Assembly (NCBI GenBank): GCA_004153385.1 | Contig: SDAL01000001.1 | Span: 186,001-250,000, forward strand | Reading direction: 5' to 3' | Source of the DNA: Paracoccaceae bacterium | Lineage (GTDB): Bacteria > Pseudomonadota > Alphaproteobacteria > Rhodobacterales > Rhodobacteraceae | Length of the DNA: 64,000 nt | Shown: positions 48,150 through 57,705 of the stretch, in pieces | How positions within the stretch are numbered: the stretch's first letter is position 1 | Layout of the letters: every line of letters begins with the position of its first letter | The notes under the pieces: generated by a model | What the model was told of the DNA's origin: nothing | Database searches by the model: none | The model's input: the letters and a program-made list of their open reading frames with translations, nothing else | Made by a program: the position numbers and the translations under genes

Positions 48150-49892
48150 ATGAACCTGTTTGCAGAGATGCGCGCGGTCGTAATCGCCGCGCTTGAGACG
48201 ATGAGCACCGAAGGAACGCTGCCCAAGGGGCTCGATCTGAGCAATGTCACCGTGGAGCCGCCCCGCGATCCCGCACATGGCGATATGGCGACCAATGCCG
48301 CGATGGTTTTGGCCAAGCCCGCCGGTCTGAAGCCGCGCGATATCGCCGACAAGCTGTCGCACGCGCTGATGGCGGAGCCCCGCATCGATCTGGCCGAGGT
48401 TGCCGGGCCGGGCTTCATCAATATGCGTCTGGCAGCCTCCGTCTGGGGGATGGTCGCGCATGATGCCTTGAAACAGGGCCGTGATTTCGGTCGTGCCGCT
48501 TTGGGCCACGGCATCAAGGTCAATGTCGAGTATGTGTCTGCAAACCCCACCGGCCCGATGCATGTGGGCCATACGCGTGGCGCGGTGTTCGGCGATGCGC
48601 TGGCCAGCTTGCTGGATTTTGCAGGCTACGATGTGACCCGCGAATATTATATCAACGACGGTGGCGCGCAGGTCGATGTTCTGGCGCGTTCCGCCTATGA
48701 ACGCTACCGCGAGGCCAATGGTCTTGAGCCCGAAATCCGCGAGGGGCTGTATCCGGGCGATTACCTGATCCCCGTGGGCGCGGCGCTGAAGGAAAAATAC
48801 GGCGACAGTCTGATTGACAAGCCGGAATCCGAATGGCTGGCGGATCTGCGCGTATTTTCCACTGAAAAGATGATGGATCTGATCCGGGATGATCTGGCCC
48901 TTCTGGGGGTGGAGATGGATGTCTTCTACTCAGAAAAGTCGCTTTATGGCACGGGGCGGATCGAGGCTGCACTCAAGCGGCTTGATGATCTGGGGCTGGT
49001 GTATCGCGGTACGCTTGAGCCGCCCAAGGGCAAACTGCCCGATGACTGGGAGGAACGCGAACAGACGTTGTTCAAATCCACCCAGTTCGGGGATGATCAG
49101 GATCGTCCGGTCAAGAAATCCGACGGTAGCTGGACCTATTTCGCCCCCGATATCGCCTATCACTGGACCAAGGTCGAGCGTGGCTTCGATCAATTGATTG
49201 ATGTGTTCGGCGCCGATCACGGTGGCTATGTTAAGCGGATGAAGGCGGCCGTGTCGGCGCTGTCGGAAAACCGCGTATCGCTGGATGTGAAGCTGATCCA
49301 GCTGGTCAAGCTGTTCAAAAACGGCGAGCCCTTCAAAATGTCCAAACGCGCGGGCACCTTTGTTACACTGCGTGACGTGGTCGAGCAGGCGGGCGCGGAT
49401 GTGACGCGGTTCCACATGCTGACACGTAAAAATGATGCGCCTTTGGATTTCGATTTTGCCAAGGTGCTGGAGCAGTCGAAAGACAATCCGGTGTTTTACG
49501 TGCAATATGCGCATGCACGGGTGTGTTCGGTTTTGCGCAAATCCGGCGAGGCGGGCTGGGATATGTCGGATGCGCGTCTGGCGCAGGCGGATATATCGCA
49601 TCTGCACCCTGCGCAGCTTCCGCTGGCCAAGAAAATTGCCGAATGGCCGCGTTTGGTGGAAATCGCCGCCCGCGCCAACGAGCCACACCGGATCGCCTTC
49701 TTCCTGTATGATCTCGCCTCGGAGCTGCATACGCTTTGGAATCGTGGCAATGACGATCACTCCTTGCGCTTTATCCAAGACGATAACGAGGCCGCGAGCG
49801 CATCCAGAATAGCCCTTGCGCGGGCTGCGACGGTTGTGATTTCTGCCGGACTTGGTATCCTTGGCGTCACACCGGCCGAAGAGATGCGTTAA
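48150..49892 (+). CDS. argS: Arginine--tRNA ligase
   Basis: Class I aminoacyl-tRNA synthetase charging tRNA(Arg). The protein has 580 residues. The HIGH-type motif HVGH is at 138-141 ([13 protein letters not shown]); [11 protein letters not shown] is present near residue 395; the N-terminal Add-1 domain and C-terminal anticodon-binding DALR domain are complete, ending in [14 protein letters not shown]. Head of a co-oriented group with the SPOR protein, nagZ, scpA and scpB. Confidence 0.98.
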   Translation: MNLFAEMRAVVIAALETMSTEGTLPKGLDLSNVTVEPPRDPAHGDMATNAAMVLAKPAGLKPRDIADKLSHALMAEPRIDLAEVAGPGFINMRLAASVWGMVAHDALKQGRDFGRAALGHGIKVNVEYVSANPTGPMHVGHTRGAVFGDALASLLDFAGYDVTREYYINDGGAQVDVLARSAYERYREANGLEPEIREGLYPGDYLIPVGAALKEKYGDSLIDKPESEWLADLRVFSTEKMMDLIRDDLALLGVEMDVFYSEKSLYGTGRIEAALKRLDDLGLVYRGTLEPPKGKLPDDWEEREQTLFKSTQFGDDQDRPVKKSDGSWTYFAPDIAYHWTKVERGFDQLIDVFGADHGGYVKRMKAAVSALSENRVSLDVKLIQLVKLFKNGEPFKMSKRAGTFVTLRDVVEQAGADVTRFHMLTRKNDAPLDFDFAKVLEQSKDNPVFYVQYAHARVCSVLRKSGEAGWDMSDARLAQADISHLHPAQLPLAKKIAEWPRLVEIAARANEPHRIAFFLYDLASELHTLWNRGNDDHSLRFIQDDNEAASASRIALARAATVVISAGLGILGVTPAEEMR

Positions 49893-49951
49893 ATCGCACG
49901 CCGCCGGATTTCGAGGCATGATGCCGGATTTTCCGGCGGCGAGGCGCAGTA

Positions 49952-51073
49952 ATGGCGAGCTTTCACACCCCGCGTGGGGGGGATGATGCCCCCTATGACT
50001 ATGGTCATCCCGGCATTGCCGGATCACGCTCGCGTGATCTTCGCGGCACTGACGATCCCGATTATGGTTACACTGACCCAGCGTCGCCGTATCCGCAAGA
50101 CTACGAGGCACAGGTTTTTGCCACAGATGAGCCACGTCCGCGCCCGATGCAGCGTTGGATCAATTTTGCAGGGGCTGCCACTTCTGTTTTATTGGTTCTT
50201 GGTGTGATTGTCTGGGGCTACAAACTGGCGATGCGCGATATTCAGGGTGTGCCTGTTATTCAGGCGCTGCAAGGGCCGGGTCGTGTGGCCCCCGAGGATC
50301 CTGGCGGTGAACTGGCGCGCCACGTCGGGCTGTCTGTAAACGATGTGGCGGGCACAGGGGTTGCAGCGCCCGCGCCCGATCAGGTTGCACTGGCCCCGCC
50401 AGAGGCCGAATTAAGCGATCAGGACACGCCGATGACGGAGCTGCGCCCGATCGAGGCAGACGATCTGCCCGCCGAAGACGAGGCCGAAACACCAGAGCCG
50501 TTGATTCCGCCGCAACCCGATGCCGATGCCCATATCGACACCGGCGAGACGCCGACACAGCAGAGCGTGGATGATCTGGCAGCACTTGCGGGCGCGGACA
50601 CCACCGATACGGATGCAACCGACAGCGACGCGCTCAGTATTGATACGTCCGATATTATTCCGGCGGACGTGCCGGGTGTGACCCGCTCGCCGCGTCCGGC
50701 CAGCAAACCGGGTCGCGATCTGGTGGCAGAGGCGGCAGCGTCTGCGGTGGCCGCTGCACTGGGCGGGGGGAGCCCTGCGGCAGCCGATGGCCCTGTAGAG
50801 ATCGATGCCCAAAACCTTCCGTCAGGTACGCGACTGGTGCAGCTTGGCGCGTTCGACAGCGCCGATCTGGCCCGTGCGGGCTGGGATCAGGCGTTGGTTC
50901 AGTTCGGGGCGCTGATGGAGGGCAAGAAACGCGTCATTCAGGAAGCGCGCGCCGGTGGCCGGACCTTTTACCGACTGCGGGTGCAGGGCTTTGAAAATAT
51001 AACCGAGGCGCGGCGGTTCTGCGCGGCATTGGTGGCCGAGAACGCCACCTGTATTCCGGCATTGGTGCATTGA
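49952..51073 (+). CDS. SPOR domain-containing membrane protein
   Basis: A 373-residue bitopic protein. A cytoplasmic N-terminal part of about 70 residues rich in Asp, Pro and Tyr is followed by one TM (FAGAATSVLLVLGVIVWGY, about 72-90), a long acidic Ala/Asp/Pro/Thr-rich periplasmic linker, and a C-terminal SPOR domain (about 295-373: TRLVQLGAFDSADLARAGW to YRLRVQGFENITEARRFC). SPOR domains bind denuded peptidoglycan at the division septum. Its neighbour nagZ recycles peptidoglycan, which fits. The TGA overlaps the nagZ ATG. Confidence 0.9.
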   Translation: MASFHTPRGGDDAPYDYGHPGIAGSRSRDLRGTDDPDYGYTDPASPYPQDYEAQVFATDEPRPRPMQRWINFAGAATSVLLVLGVIVWGYKLAMRDIQGVPVIQALQGPGRVAPEDPGGELARHVGLSVNDVAGTGVAAPAPDQVALAPPEAELSDQDTPMTELRPIEADDLPAEDEAETPEPLIPPQPDADAHIDTGETPTQQSVDDLAALAGADTTDTDATDSDALSIDTSDIIPADVPGVTRSPRPASKPGRDLVAEAAASAVAAALGGGSPAAADGPVEIDAQNLPSGTRLVQLGAFDSADLARAGWDQALVQFGALMEGKKRVIQEARAGGRTFYRLRVQGFENITEARRFCAALVAENATCIPALVH

Positions 51074-52095
51074 TGCGATCTGCGACTATTTTGGGGCTTT
51101 CGGGAACCACGCTCGGGCGGGACGAGGCCGCGTTTTTCCGCGAGGCCGATCCGTGGGGCTTTATCCTGTTTGGCCGCAATATCAATACGCCCTCGCAGGT
51201 GTCACGGCTTACGCAGGATCTGCGTGAGGCCGTGGGTCGTGATGCGGTTGTGATGATCGATCAAGAGGGCGGGCGGGTCCAGCGTCTGCGCGCCCCCCAT
51301 TGGCGCGAGTGGCTGCCACCGCTTGATCAGGCGCGCCAGTCGGGCGAGCTTGAACGCGGCTTTTGGGTGCGGGCGCGGATGATGGCCGCAGAATTGCGCG
51401 CCATCGGCATTGATAGCAACTGCGCCCCGTGTTGCGATATCGCTGGTGCAAGCACCCATCCGTTTTTACAAAACCGCTGTTTTGGCACAACGGCCCAAGG
51501 CGTGATTGCAGGCGCGCGTGCCACGGCAGACGGGTTTCTGGCAGGCGGCGTATTGCCGGTGATGAAACACATTCCGGGCCATGGTCGTGCCACGCTGGAC
51601 AGCCACAAAGAGCTGCCCGTGGTCGATCAGCCGGTCGAACTTTTGCAAAAAACGGATTTCGCCCCCTTCAGCGCGCTGCGGGATTTGCCCATGGCGATGA
51701 CCGCCCATATCCGCTTTACCGCCGTTGATCCCCGTCCTGCGACACAATCGGCGCAGATGATCACGTTGATCCGCGACCAGATCGGCTTTGACGGTGTGCT
51801 GATGTCCGACGACATCTCGATGCAGGCGCTTTCGGGCACTATCGCCGAGCGGGCAGAGGCCACCAAAGTGGCGGGTTGTGATCTGGTGCTGCATTGCAAC
51901 GGCTTGCGCACAGAGATGGAGGCCACCGTTCTGGCGGCAGGCGAATTGACGCCGGAGGCCATGGTGCGCACCCGGTCCGCACTGGAAATGCGCCAGAGCC
52001 CGCTGCCTGCGGATATGGATGCATTGGCGCGCGAACTGGCTGATATCTTGGGTCAACCGGCCCCGATGGCATCCGCGCCATCTGCGGGGGCATGA
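51073..52095 (+). CDS. nagZ: Beta-N-acetylhexosaminidase (glycoside hydrolase family 3)
   Basis: Cytoplasmic peptidoglycan-recycling enzyme that removes GlcNAc from anhydro-muropeptides. The protein has 340 residues. Family motifs: GFILFGRNI, MIDQEGGRVQRL, KHIPGHGRATLDSH (the substrate/general-acid loop, about 185-198) and the nucleophile Asp in LMSDDISMQAL. ATG 51073 overlaps the SPOR gene stop by one base; a TTG one codon earlier is unlikely. The TGA overlaps scpA. Confidence 0.94.
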   Translation: MRSATILGLSGTTLGRDEAAFFREADPWGFILFGRNINTPSQVSRLTQDLREAVGRDAVVMIDQEGGRVQRLRAPHWREWLPPLDQARQSGELERGFWVRARMMAAELRAIGIDSNCAPCCDIAGASTHPFLQNRCFGTTAQGVIAGARATADGFLAGGVLPVMKHIPGHGRATLDSHKELPVVDQPVELLQKTDFAPFSALRDLPMAMTAHIRFTAVDPRPATQSAQMITLIRDQIGFDGVLMSDDISMQALSGTIAERAEATKVAGCDLVLHCNGLRTEMEATVLAAGELTPEAMVRTRSALEMRQSPLPADMDALARELADILGQPAPMASAPSAGA

Positions 52096-52904
52096 TGTCT
52101 GATCGTGACCCATCCGGCCTGACATCTGCGCCAGATCAAGAGGCATCGGCGCGCAAGGTGGCCGATCGTCTGGCCGCCGAGGCATTGATCGTTGATGTCG
52201 ACGGTTTCGAGGGGCCGCTTGATGTTCTGCTGATGCTGTCGCGCACGCAGAAGGTCGATTTGCGCAAAGTGTCCGTGCTGCAACTTGCAGAGCAATATCT
52301 GAGCTTTGTGACCAAAGCCAAGGCGCTGCGCATCGAACTTGCGGCCGATTATCTGGTGATGGCGGCATGGTTGGCGTTCTTGAAATCCAAGTTGCTTTTG
52401 CCCCCCGATCCACAGGCCGAAGGCCCCTCTGCCGAAGAAATGGCAGAGCATCTGGCATTTCAACTTGAACGGCTGGAGGCGATGCGGGGGGCTGCGGCGC
52501 AACTGATGGCGCGCGATCAACTGGGGCGCGATACATTCGCACGCGGCATCAGCGAAGAGGTGACGCGCACCAAGAAAGTAACGTATGATGCAAGCCTGCT
52601 GGATCTGATGCAGGCCTATGCCCGTGTGCGCACACGCGATGAATTCCGCCCTTATGCGTTTGACAGACGTAATCTTTTCACACCCGAACAGGCGTTGGAC
52701 CGGCTTCGCGCCATGATTGCGTTTGCCGGTGACTGGACCGATCTGGAAAGCTATTTGCCGGATGGTTGGACCGAAAACCCTGAAAAACGGCGTTCTGCTA
52801 CGGCGGCCACATTCGCCGCCTCGCTGGAGCTGGTCAAGCAAGGCCAGATCCAGATCCAGCAAACCGATACATTTGCCCCTATCTCGATCCGGAAATCCCG
52901 ATGA
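52092..52904 (+). CDS. scpA: Segregation and condensation protein A
   Basis: Kleisin subunit of the SMC-ScpAB condensin complex for chromosome compaction and segregation. The protein has 270 residues. The N-terminal block VDGFEGPLDVLLMLSRTQKVDLRKVSVLQLAEQYL and ADYLVMAAWLAFLKSKLLLP are diagnostic. ATG 52092 overlaps nagZ by 4 bases, and scpB starts inside its last codons, so all three are coupled. Confidence 0.96.
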   Translation: MMSDRDPSGLTSAPDQEASARKVADRLAAEALIVDVDGFEGPLDVLLMLSRTQKVDLRKVSVLQLAEQYLSFVTKAKALRIELAADYLVMAAWLAFLKSKLLLPPDPQAEGPSAEEMAEHLAFQLERLEAMRGAAAQLMARDQLGRDTFARGISEEVTRTKKVTYDASLLDLMQAYARVRTRDEFRPYAFDRRNLFTPEQALDRLRAMIAFAGDWTDLESYLPDGWTENPEKRRSATAATFAASLELVKQGQIQIQQTDTFAPISIRKSR

Positions 52905-53524
52905 CCCAGCACAGCGATATTGATCCCGACGCAGCGTCCGTTTTGCCTGCACCGTCGCCCGACGAACAGGAGCGGATGGTCGAGGCCATTCTTTTTGCAG
53001 CCCAGGCCCCTGTGAGCGTGCAGGAGATGCAAGAGCGTATGCCAGTGGGATGTGATCCGCGCATGGCAATCGATGCGCTGGCGCGCCGGTATCAGGGTCG
53101 GGGTGTGGGCGTCGTGCGCGTGGGGGAGGCATGGGCCATACGCACCGCACCCGATCTGTCATTTGTGCTGCAAAAGGAAACCGTTGAGCAGCGCAAACTG
53201 TCGCGCGCCGCCATCGAAACACTGGCTATCGTCGCCTATCACCAACCCGTGACCCGTGCCGAGATCGAAGAGATCCGCGGCGTGTCTGTGTCGCGCGGGA
53301 CGGTTGATCTGTTGATGGAATTGAAGTGGATCCGGCTAGGCCGGCGGCGGATGACCCCGGGGCGTCCGGTTACGTTTGTTGTCACGGAACATTTTCTGGA
53401 TCATTTTAGTTTGGAATCTGCACGCGATTTGCCGGGCTTGGCCGAATTGCGGGCGGCGGGGCTTCTTGATGGTCGCAAGTTGCCCGGCGCAGATGCAAGT
53501 GACGCAGTGACGCAAGACGAGTAA
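52901..53524 (+). CDS. scpB: Segregation and condensation protein B
   Basis: ScpA partner in the SMC complex, 207 residues, two winged-helix domains. Landmarks: ERMVEAILFAAQAPVS near residue 25, LSRAAIETLAIVAYHQPVTRAEIEEIRGV, and LMELKWIRLGRRRMTPGRPVTFVVTEHFLDHF. Overlaps scpA by 4 bases. In many relatives scpB is followed by tatABC; here only a small basic protein gene follows. Confidence 0.96.
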   Translation: MTQHSDIDPDAASVLPAPSPDEQERMVEAILFAAQAPVSVQEMQERMPVGCDPRMAIDALARRYQGRGVGVVRVGEAWAIRTAPDLSFVLQKETVEQRKLSRAAIETLAIVAYHQPVTRAEIEEIRGVSVSRGTVDLLMELKWIRLGRRRMTPGRPVTFVVTEHFLDHFSLESARDLPGLAELRAAGLLDGRKLPGADASDAVTQDE

Positions 53525-53579
53525 CCCCGATCACCAACCGGCGCGTGGTCCGACAATACGATCCATAGGGAATGTGCGA

Positions 53580-53795
53580 GTGAACCAGATTATCAGAATG
53601 ATCATGAACCAGCTTTTGCGGCGCGGGATCAACATGGGCATCAACAAAGGTATGTCCATGGCCTCGAAACGCGGCAAAAAGGGCGGCACACAGGGGCAGG
53701 CGAAAGTCGGTGGCGCCCAGTCAGCGACCCAGAAAGATACGCGCAAACTGGTCAAACGCGCGCGTCAGGCGTCCAGGATCACCCGGCGTTTCTAA
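53580..53795 (+). CDS. Small basic hypothetical protein downstream of scpB
   Basis: A 71-residue, strongly basic protein, N-terminally amphipathic (MNQIIRMIMNQLLRRGINMGINKGMSM), with a Lys/Gln/Ala/Arg-rich remainder ending in RQASRITRRF. Similar small genes occur after scpB in related genomes; the function is unknown. GTG 53580 is chosen because TAGGGA lies 8 bases upstream; an in-frame GTG two codons earlier is too close to that site. Confidence 0.7.
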   Translation: MNQIIRMIMNQLLRRGINMGINKGMSMASKRGKKGGTQGQAKVGGAQSATQKDTRKLVKRARQASRITRRF

Positions 53796-53844
53796 AAGCG
53801 GCGATCACATCGGGCGCGGCAGGCCGACAAACACGATCTCCGTT

Positions 53845-54927
53845 CTAAGCGGTGTGAAAATGCTTGCCCAGTTTCAGGCCTTGGCCTTGATAATTGGATT
53901 TCAGGTCTGCGCCATACAGGCGGGCAGGGCGCCCGGCCATCCGTTCATACACCAGCCTGCCCACGATCTGGCCGTGTTCCAGCACGAACGGCGCCTCGTG
54001 GCAGCGCACCTCCAACACCCCGCGCGAGCCGAAGCCGCCAGTGGTGCCATGACCGAAGCCAGGATCGAAGAAGCCCGCGTAATGTACCCGAAATTCACCG
54101 ACCATCGCCAGATACGGGGCCATTTCGGCGGCATAGTCGGGGGGGATCGTGACCGCTTCGCGTGAGACCAGAATGTAGAACGCACCGGGATCAAGGATGA
54201 TCTGGCCGGTTTTGGTGCGAATTTCTTCCCAGAAATCCGCCGCAGGATACTGACCGATCAGATCAAGGTCGATCACGCCTGTATGGGGCTTGGCACGATA
54301 GCCCACCAGATCGCCCGTTTCAGGGCGCAGATCCACTGAAAAGCCCAGACCGTGGTCGATAACTGCCGTGCCATTGACCAACGGCTCTGATTGATGGAGC
54401 GCGCGAAGGTCGTCATCGCTCAGTTGTGCATCCGTGCCTGCGCTGAAGCGGATCTGGTTGAGGCGCATCCCCGGGCGCACCAGCACTGAAAAACTGCGCG
54501 GACAGATCTCGGCATAAAGCGGGCCATGGTAGCCGTCGGGGATGCGGTCGAATTCCGTCCCTTCGTCCGTGATCACACGCGTCAACAGATCCAGCCTGCC
54601 GGTGGAGCTTTTGGCATTGGCCACAGCCGTTACACCACGCGGTAGCGCCAGCGCCTCCATCAGGGGGACCAGATACACACAGCCCTTTTCCAAAACCGCC
54701 CCAGGCCCCAGATCCATTCGATGCATCTCGAAATCTGCCAGCTTGTCGACCACGGGCGTCCCGCGTCCGGCCAGAAACGAGGCGCGCACACGATACGCCA
54801 CTTGACCCAAACGCAAATCGAGGCTGGCGGGTTGGATCTGCTCTGGCAGGGGTGGGGTCGGGGACGTAATCTCGGCCCGCTCTATCATCAATGTGATTGC
54901 ACTGTCGGAGAGGACGCCTGCCAGCAT
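53845..54927 (-). CDS. dcd: 2'-deoxycytidine 5'-triphosphate deaminase, two-domain form
   Basis: Deaminates dCTP to dUTP for thymidylate synthesis. The protein has 360 residues, nearly twice the roughly 190 of E. coli Dcd. The first half has the dUTPase-fold core: QIQPASLDLRLG, AKSSTGRLDLLTRVITDEG and YAEICPRSFSVLVRPGMRLNQIRF. The second half carries a related fold (LDPGAFYILVSREAVTIPPDYAAEM; HYAGFFDPGFGHG). This tandem form is typical of Rhodobacteraceae. Start 54927 (MLAGVLSD) has GGGAAA upstream; the frame stays open upstream through the tRNA region, but that is not coding. Confidence 0.9.
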   Translation of the reverse strand: MLAGVLSDSAITLMIERAEITSPTPPLPEQIQPASLDLRLGQVAYRVRASFLAGRGTPVVDKLADFEMHRMDLGPGAVLEKGCVYLVPLMEALALPRGVTAVANAKSSTGRLDLLTRVITDEGTEFDRIPDGYHGPLYAEICPRSFSVLVRPGMRLNQIRFSAGTDAQLSDDDLRALHQSEPLVNGTAVIDHGLGFSVDLRPETGDLVGYRAKPHTGVIDLDLIGQYPAADFWEEIRTKTGQIILDPGAFYILVSREAVTIPPDYAAEMAPYLAMVGEFRVHYAGFFDPGFGHGTTGGFGSRGVLEVRCHEAPFVLEHGQIVGRLVYERMAGRPARLYGADLKSNYQGQGLKLGKHFHTA

Positions 54928-54953
54928 TGCTGTGTTTCCCTTGCACAAATACG

Positions 54954-54979
54954 AAAGCCCACCCGTAGAAGGGTGGGCC
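54954..54979 (-). terminator. Intrinsic terminator after tRNA-Pro
   Basis: The minus-strand stem GCCCACCC / GGGTGGGC (54957-54978) with a 6-base loop is followed by TTTCGTATTT. It lies just past the tRNA 3' end and upstream of dcd. Confidence 0.82.
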
Positions 54980-54989
54980 TTTGTCGTAG

Positions 54990-55067
54990 TGGTCGGGCCA
55001 GCGAGATTCGAACTCACGGCCTTCCGTCCCCCAGACGGACGCGCTAACCAGGCTGCGCCATGGCCCG
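54990..55067 (-). tRNA. tRNA-Pro (anticodon GGG)
   Basis: The minus strand folds as a tRNA: 7-bp acceptor CGGGCCA / TGGCCCG, D-arm with GCGCAGCCTGGTTAGCGC, anticodon stem TCCGT / ACGGA with loop CTGGGGG (anticodon GGG), and T-arm with GTTCGAATC. Discriminator A and an encoded CCA (54990-54992) follow. It reads proline codons CCC and CCU. A promoter and a terminator flank it closely, so it is a single-gene unit. Confidence 0.97.
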
Positions 55068-55075
55068 ACAAGGGG

Positions 55076-55105
55076 GATATAGTGCGAACCATGGGGGACG
55101 TGCAA
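55076..55105 (-). promoter_or_regulatory. Promoter of tRNA-Pro
   Basis: Minus-strand -35 TTGCAC (55100-55105), 18-base spacer, -10 TATATC (55076-55081). The -10 ends 8 bases before the tRNA 5' end, right for a short leader. Confidence 0.65.
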
Positions 55106-55115
55106 GCCGGAAAAT

Positions 55116-55146
55116 ACGAAAAATAAAAACGCCCTTGCGGAAGGCG
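55116..55146 (-). terminator. Probable terminator of the MerR-type gene
   Basis: A minus-strand hairpin CGCCTT-CCGC-AAGGGCG (one bulged G) followed by TTTTTATTTTTCG. It lies about 90 bases past the stop of the regulator gene and just upstream of the tRNA-Pro promoter. Confidence 0.55.
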
Positions 55147-55236
55147 CACCATTCACGCCGAAAGGGCCCGCACTTGTGGGATATAGGATGTGCCACGCGC
55201 GGCGGGTGCCGGTTCCAGCAGCCGCCGGCGCGACGA

Positions 55237-56214
55237 TTATGGGCGACGATCCAGCTTGCGGCGAAGCGCATGGAGCCGGTCTGCCGCATGTTGAAGTGCG
55301 ATCCGCTCGAACCGGTCAAGGCTTTGCGGCGATATCAATGCAAGGCGCTGCGCTATTCGCGCAGGTCGAGGCATCGTTGCCTCCCCATCGGCAGATGGCG
55401 CTGGCGATCCATCCTCTGGCCCGTCTTGTATTGCCTGCCGGGGTGGCAGCCCCTTGGCGTCTTGTTGATCCTGCGGGGGGATTTCAGAGGCGGGCGCGGT
55501 GTCTTGCGTGGTTTGCGCATCACTAGCCGGTGCAGATGGTTCGACATCTGGCACAGCGTCTGGCGTGAGGTCCTCGGCTGTGCCGTCGTCCTCGTCCGTA
55601 TCCAAAAGGTCGATGTCGCTGTCCTCTTCCTCCACCTGACCAAAAATAGTGGTCTGGCGCCAGACTTCCTCGAAACTATGGGCGTCTGGGTCTGCATCTG
55701 AAGCCGGAGGGTCAACGGAGGCCTCCTCCATCTCCAGATCCGCAAAGTCGGGCAGGGTAACGGGTACGGACGGCAGGGCTGTTTGGGCCGTGTCCGGCAT
55801 GGCCAGTAGCGATGGTTGGAATCCGCCACCGGCAGGCTGAGCAAGCGGAACGGTGGCTCGCGCCTGCGGAATTTGCGCATCATCAGCAGGGATCGGCGCG
55901 GTCTGTTCGGCGGGGGGCTCTATGCCTGCGGCATCTGTAGATGAATCATCTGTCAGCCCCATGACATGTTTCACACCTTTTTCACGCAGGATCTTCTGAA
56001 CCCCGCGAATGGTGATCCCATCCTCGTGCAAAAGCTTACGGATGCCACATAAAAGCGTGACATCCGCTGGCCGGTAGTAACGACGATTTCCGGCCCGTTT
56101 TGTAGGCTTTATTTGGGCGAATTTGCTTTCCCAGAACCGCAGCACATGGGTTGGAACACCAACAGCCTCCGATGTTTCGGAGATCGTGCGAAAGGCAGCG
56201 GCGGATTTCGCCAT
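55237..56214 (-). CDS. MerR family transcriptional regulator with long acidic tail
   Basis: A 325-residue protein. The N-terminal winged-helix domain (about 8-80) is MerR-like: [25 protein letters not shown], then [33 protein letters not shown]. Instead of a coiled coil and effector domain it has about 170 residues rich in Asp, Glu, Pro, Ala and Gln ([17 protein letters not shown]), then a basic helical C-terminus ([27 protein letters not shown]). It follows ihfA by about 55 bases, an arrangement conserved in Rhodobacteraceae. The target genes are unknown. Confidence 0.88.
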   Translation of the reverse strand: MAKSAAAFRTISETSEAVGVPTHVLRFWESKFAQIKPTKRAGNRRYYRPADVTLLCGIRKLLHEDGITIRGVQKILREKGVKHVMGLTDDSSTDAAGIEPPAEQTAPIPADDAQIPQARATVPLAQPAGGGFQPSLLAMPDTAQTALPSVPVTLPDFADLEMEEASVDPPASDADPDAHSFEEVWRQTTIFGQVEEEDSDIDLLDTDEDDGTAEDLTPDAVPDVEPSAPASDAQTTQDTAPASEIPPQDQQDAKGLPPRQAIQDGPEDGSPAPSADGEATMPRPARIAQRLALISPQSLDRFERIALQHAADRLHALRRKLDRRP

Positions 56215-56270
56215 GGCAAAGTTATTCCTTCGTCCCGGGCGCGGGTCTGCGCCCGCTGCTTGGTCTCAGT

Positions 56271-56570
56271 TCACTTTTGATTTCCGGCGTCCACACGGTC
56301 TTTCATCAGATGCGACGGGCGGAAGCTCAACACCCGGCGCGGACTAATCGGAACTTCTTCGCCGGTTTTCGGATTGCGACCCATGCGGGATGTTTTCTCG
56401 CGCACCGAAAATGTCCCGAAAGACGAAATCTTGACCGTCTCGCCTTCGACAAGCGCATCGGACACATATTGCAATACGGTTTCAACCAGTTGAGCGGATT
56501 CATTGCGCGACAGGCCAACTTCGTTGAAGACAGCCTCTGACAGATCCATACGTGTAAGCGTTTTCGACAT
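56271..56570 (-). CDS. ihfA: Integration host factor subunit alpha
   Basis: DNA-bending HU/IHF-family protein acting in transcription, recombination and replication; pairs with IhfB. The protein has 99 residues. Landmarks: [52 protein letters not shown] and the DNA-intercalating Pro in the beta-arm (GRNPKTG), then [15 protein letters not shown]. Two adjacent ATGs (56573 and 56570) are possible starts; the second fits a GGGGG site better. It lies between fabH and the MerR gene, all on the minus strand. Confidence 0.96.
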   Translation of the reverse strand: MSKTLTRMDLSEAVFNEVGLSRNESAQLVETVLQYVSDALVEGETVKISSFGTFSVREKTSRMGRNPKTGEEVPISPRRVLSFRPSHLMKDRVDAGNQK

Positions 56571-56708
56571 CATGCCCCCAAGGTGAGATGTGGGACAAGA
56601 ATGCGGCGATACCGCGCCCATGTCAATATCATCAATGACTTGCGTCAAAGACGATTTTACCGGTTATTGCGCGAACGCACCTGACATGTGCGAAACGCGC
56701 GAGCGGGC

Positions 56709-57683
56709 TCACCAGCGCAGCACCACAGCACCCCATGCAAGCCCGCCGCCAATCGCCTCGACGACGACCAGATTTCCGGCGTGCAGCTTGCCTTGCTCTT
56801 TGGCCACCGAAAGCGCCAGCGGGATGGAGGCCGCAGAGGTGTTGCCATGATCTTGTACGGTCAACACCACGCGCTCCATCGGAAGGCCCATTTTATCCGC
56901 TGTGGCAGAGATGATGCGCGAATTGGCCTGATGCGGAACGAGCCAGTCCACATCTGCGCCTGTCAGTCCGATTTTATCCAGTGCAGTATGGGCCGTTTGG
57001 GCCAGTTTGGTGACCGCGTGACGGAACACCTGATTGCCCTGCATCCGCAAATGGCCGGCTTTCCCGTTGCTCGACACACCACCGTCCACGTAAAGCAGCT
57101 CGCGATAGCGGCCGTCGGAATGCAGATCGCTGGACAAAATACCGCGATCATCGCGATTGCCGCGGCCCTCGGCCGCTTCCAGCACAACCGCACCGGCGCC
57201 GTCGCCGAACAGCACACAGGTGGAGCGGTCTTCCCAGTCCATGATCCTTGAGAATGTTTCGGCCCCGATCACCAGAACACGCTCTGCCTGACCCGACAAG
57301 ATCAGGCCGTTCGCATTGGTCAGGGCAAAGACGAAACCGGCGCATACAGCCTGCACATCATAGGCAAAGCCATGCGTGCTGCCCAACCCGGCCTGAACCA
57401 TTGTGGCCACGGATGGAAAGGTGAAATCCGGGGTGGAGGTCGCCACGACAATAGCATCGATATCTGCGGCCTGCAGCCCTGCATCCTTCAGCGCAGCCTC
57501 GGCGGCCTTGATGGCCAGATGCGATGTCATCTCGCCCTCGGCGGCAAAGTGGCGCCGTTCGATACCGGTCCGCGAGCGGATCCATTCATCGGACGTGTCG
57601 AGTTTGCCTTCGAATTCGGCATTCTCGACAATACGTTCGGGCAGATAATGCCCGACGCCCCGGACCACGGATCTGATGTTCAT
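56709..57683 (-). CDS. fabH: Beta-ketoacyl-ACP synthase III
   Basis: Starts fatty acid synthesis by condensing acetyl-CoA with malonyl-ACP. The protein has 324 residues. The catalytic triad is Cys114 (AVCAGF), His250 (VPHQANSRI) and Asn280 (HGNTSAAS). Located downstream of plsX with a 22-base gap, so phospholipid and fatty acid initiation genes are co-transcribed. Confidence 0.98.
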   Translation of the reverse strand: MNIRSVVRGVGHYLPERIVENAEFEGKLDTSDEWIRSRTGIERRHFAAEGEMTSHLAIKAAEAALKDAGLQAADIDAIVVATSTPDFTFPSVATMVQAGLGSTHGFAYDVQAVCAGFVFALTNANGLILSGQAERVLVIGAETFSRIMDWEDRSTCVLFGDGAGAVVLEAAEGRGNRDDRGILSSDLHSDGRYRELLYVDGGVSSNGKAGHLRMQGNQVFRHAVTKLAQTAHTALDKIGLTGADVDWLVPHQANSRIISATADKMGLPMERVVLTVQDHGNTSAASIPLALSVAKEQGKLHAGNLVVVEAIGGGLAWGAVVLRW

Positions 57684-57705
57684 TGCCTGCTACTCGTTGT
57701 TGGCT

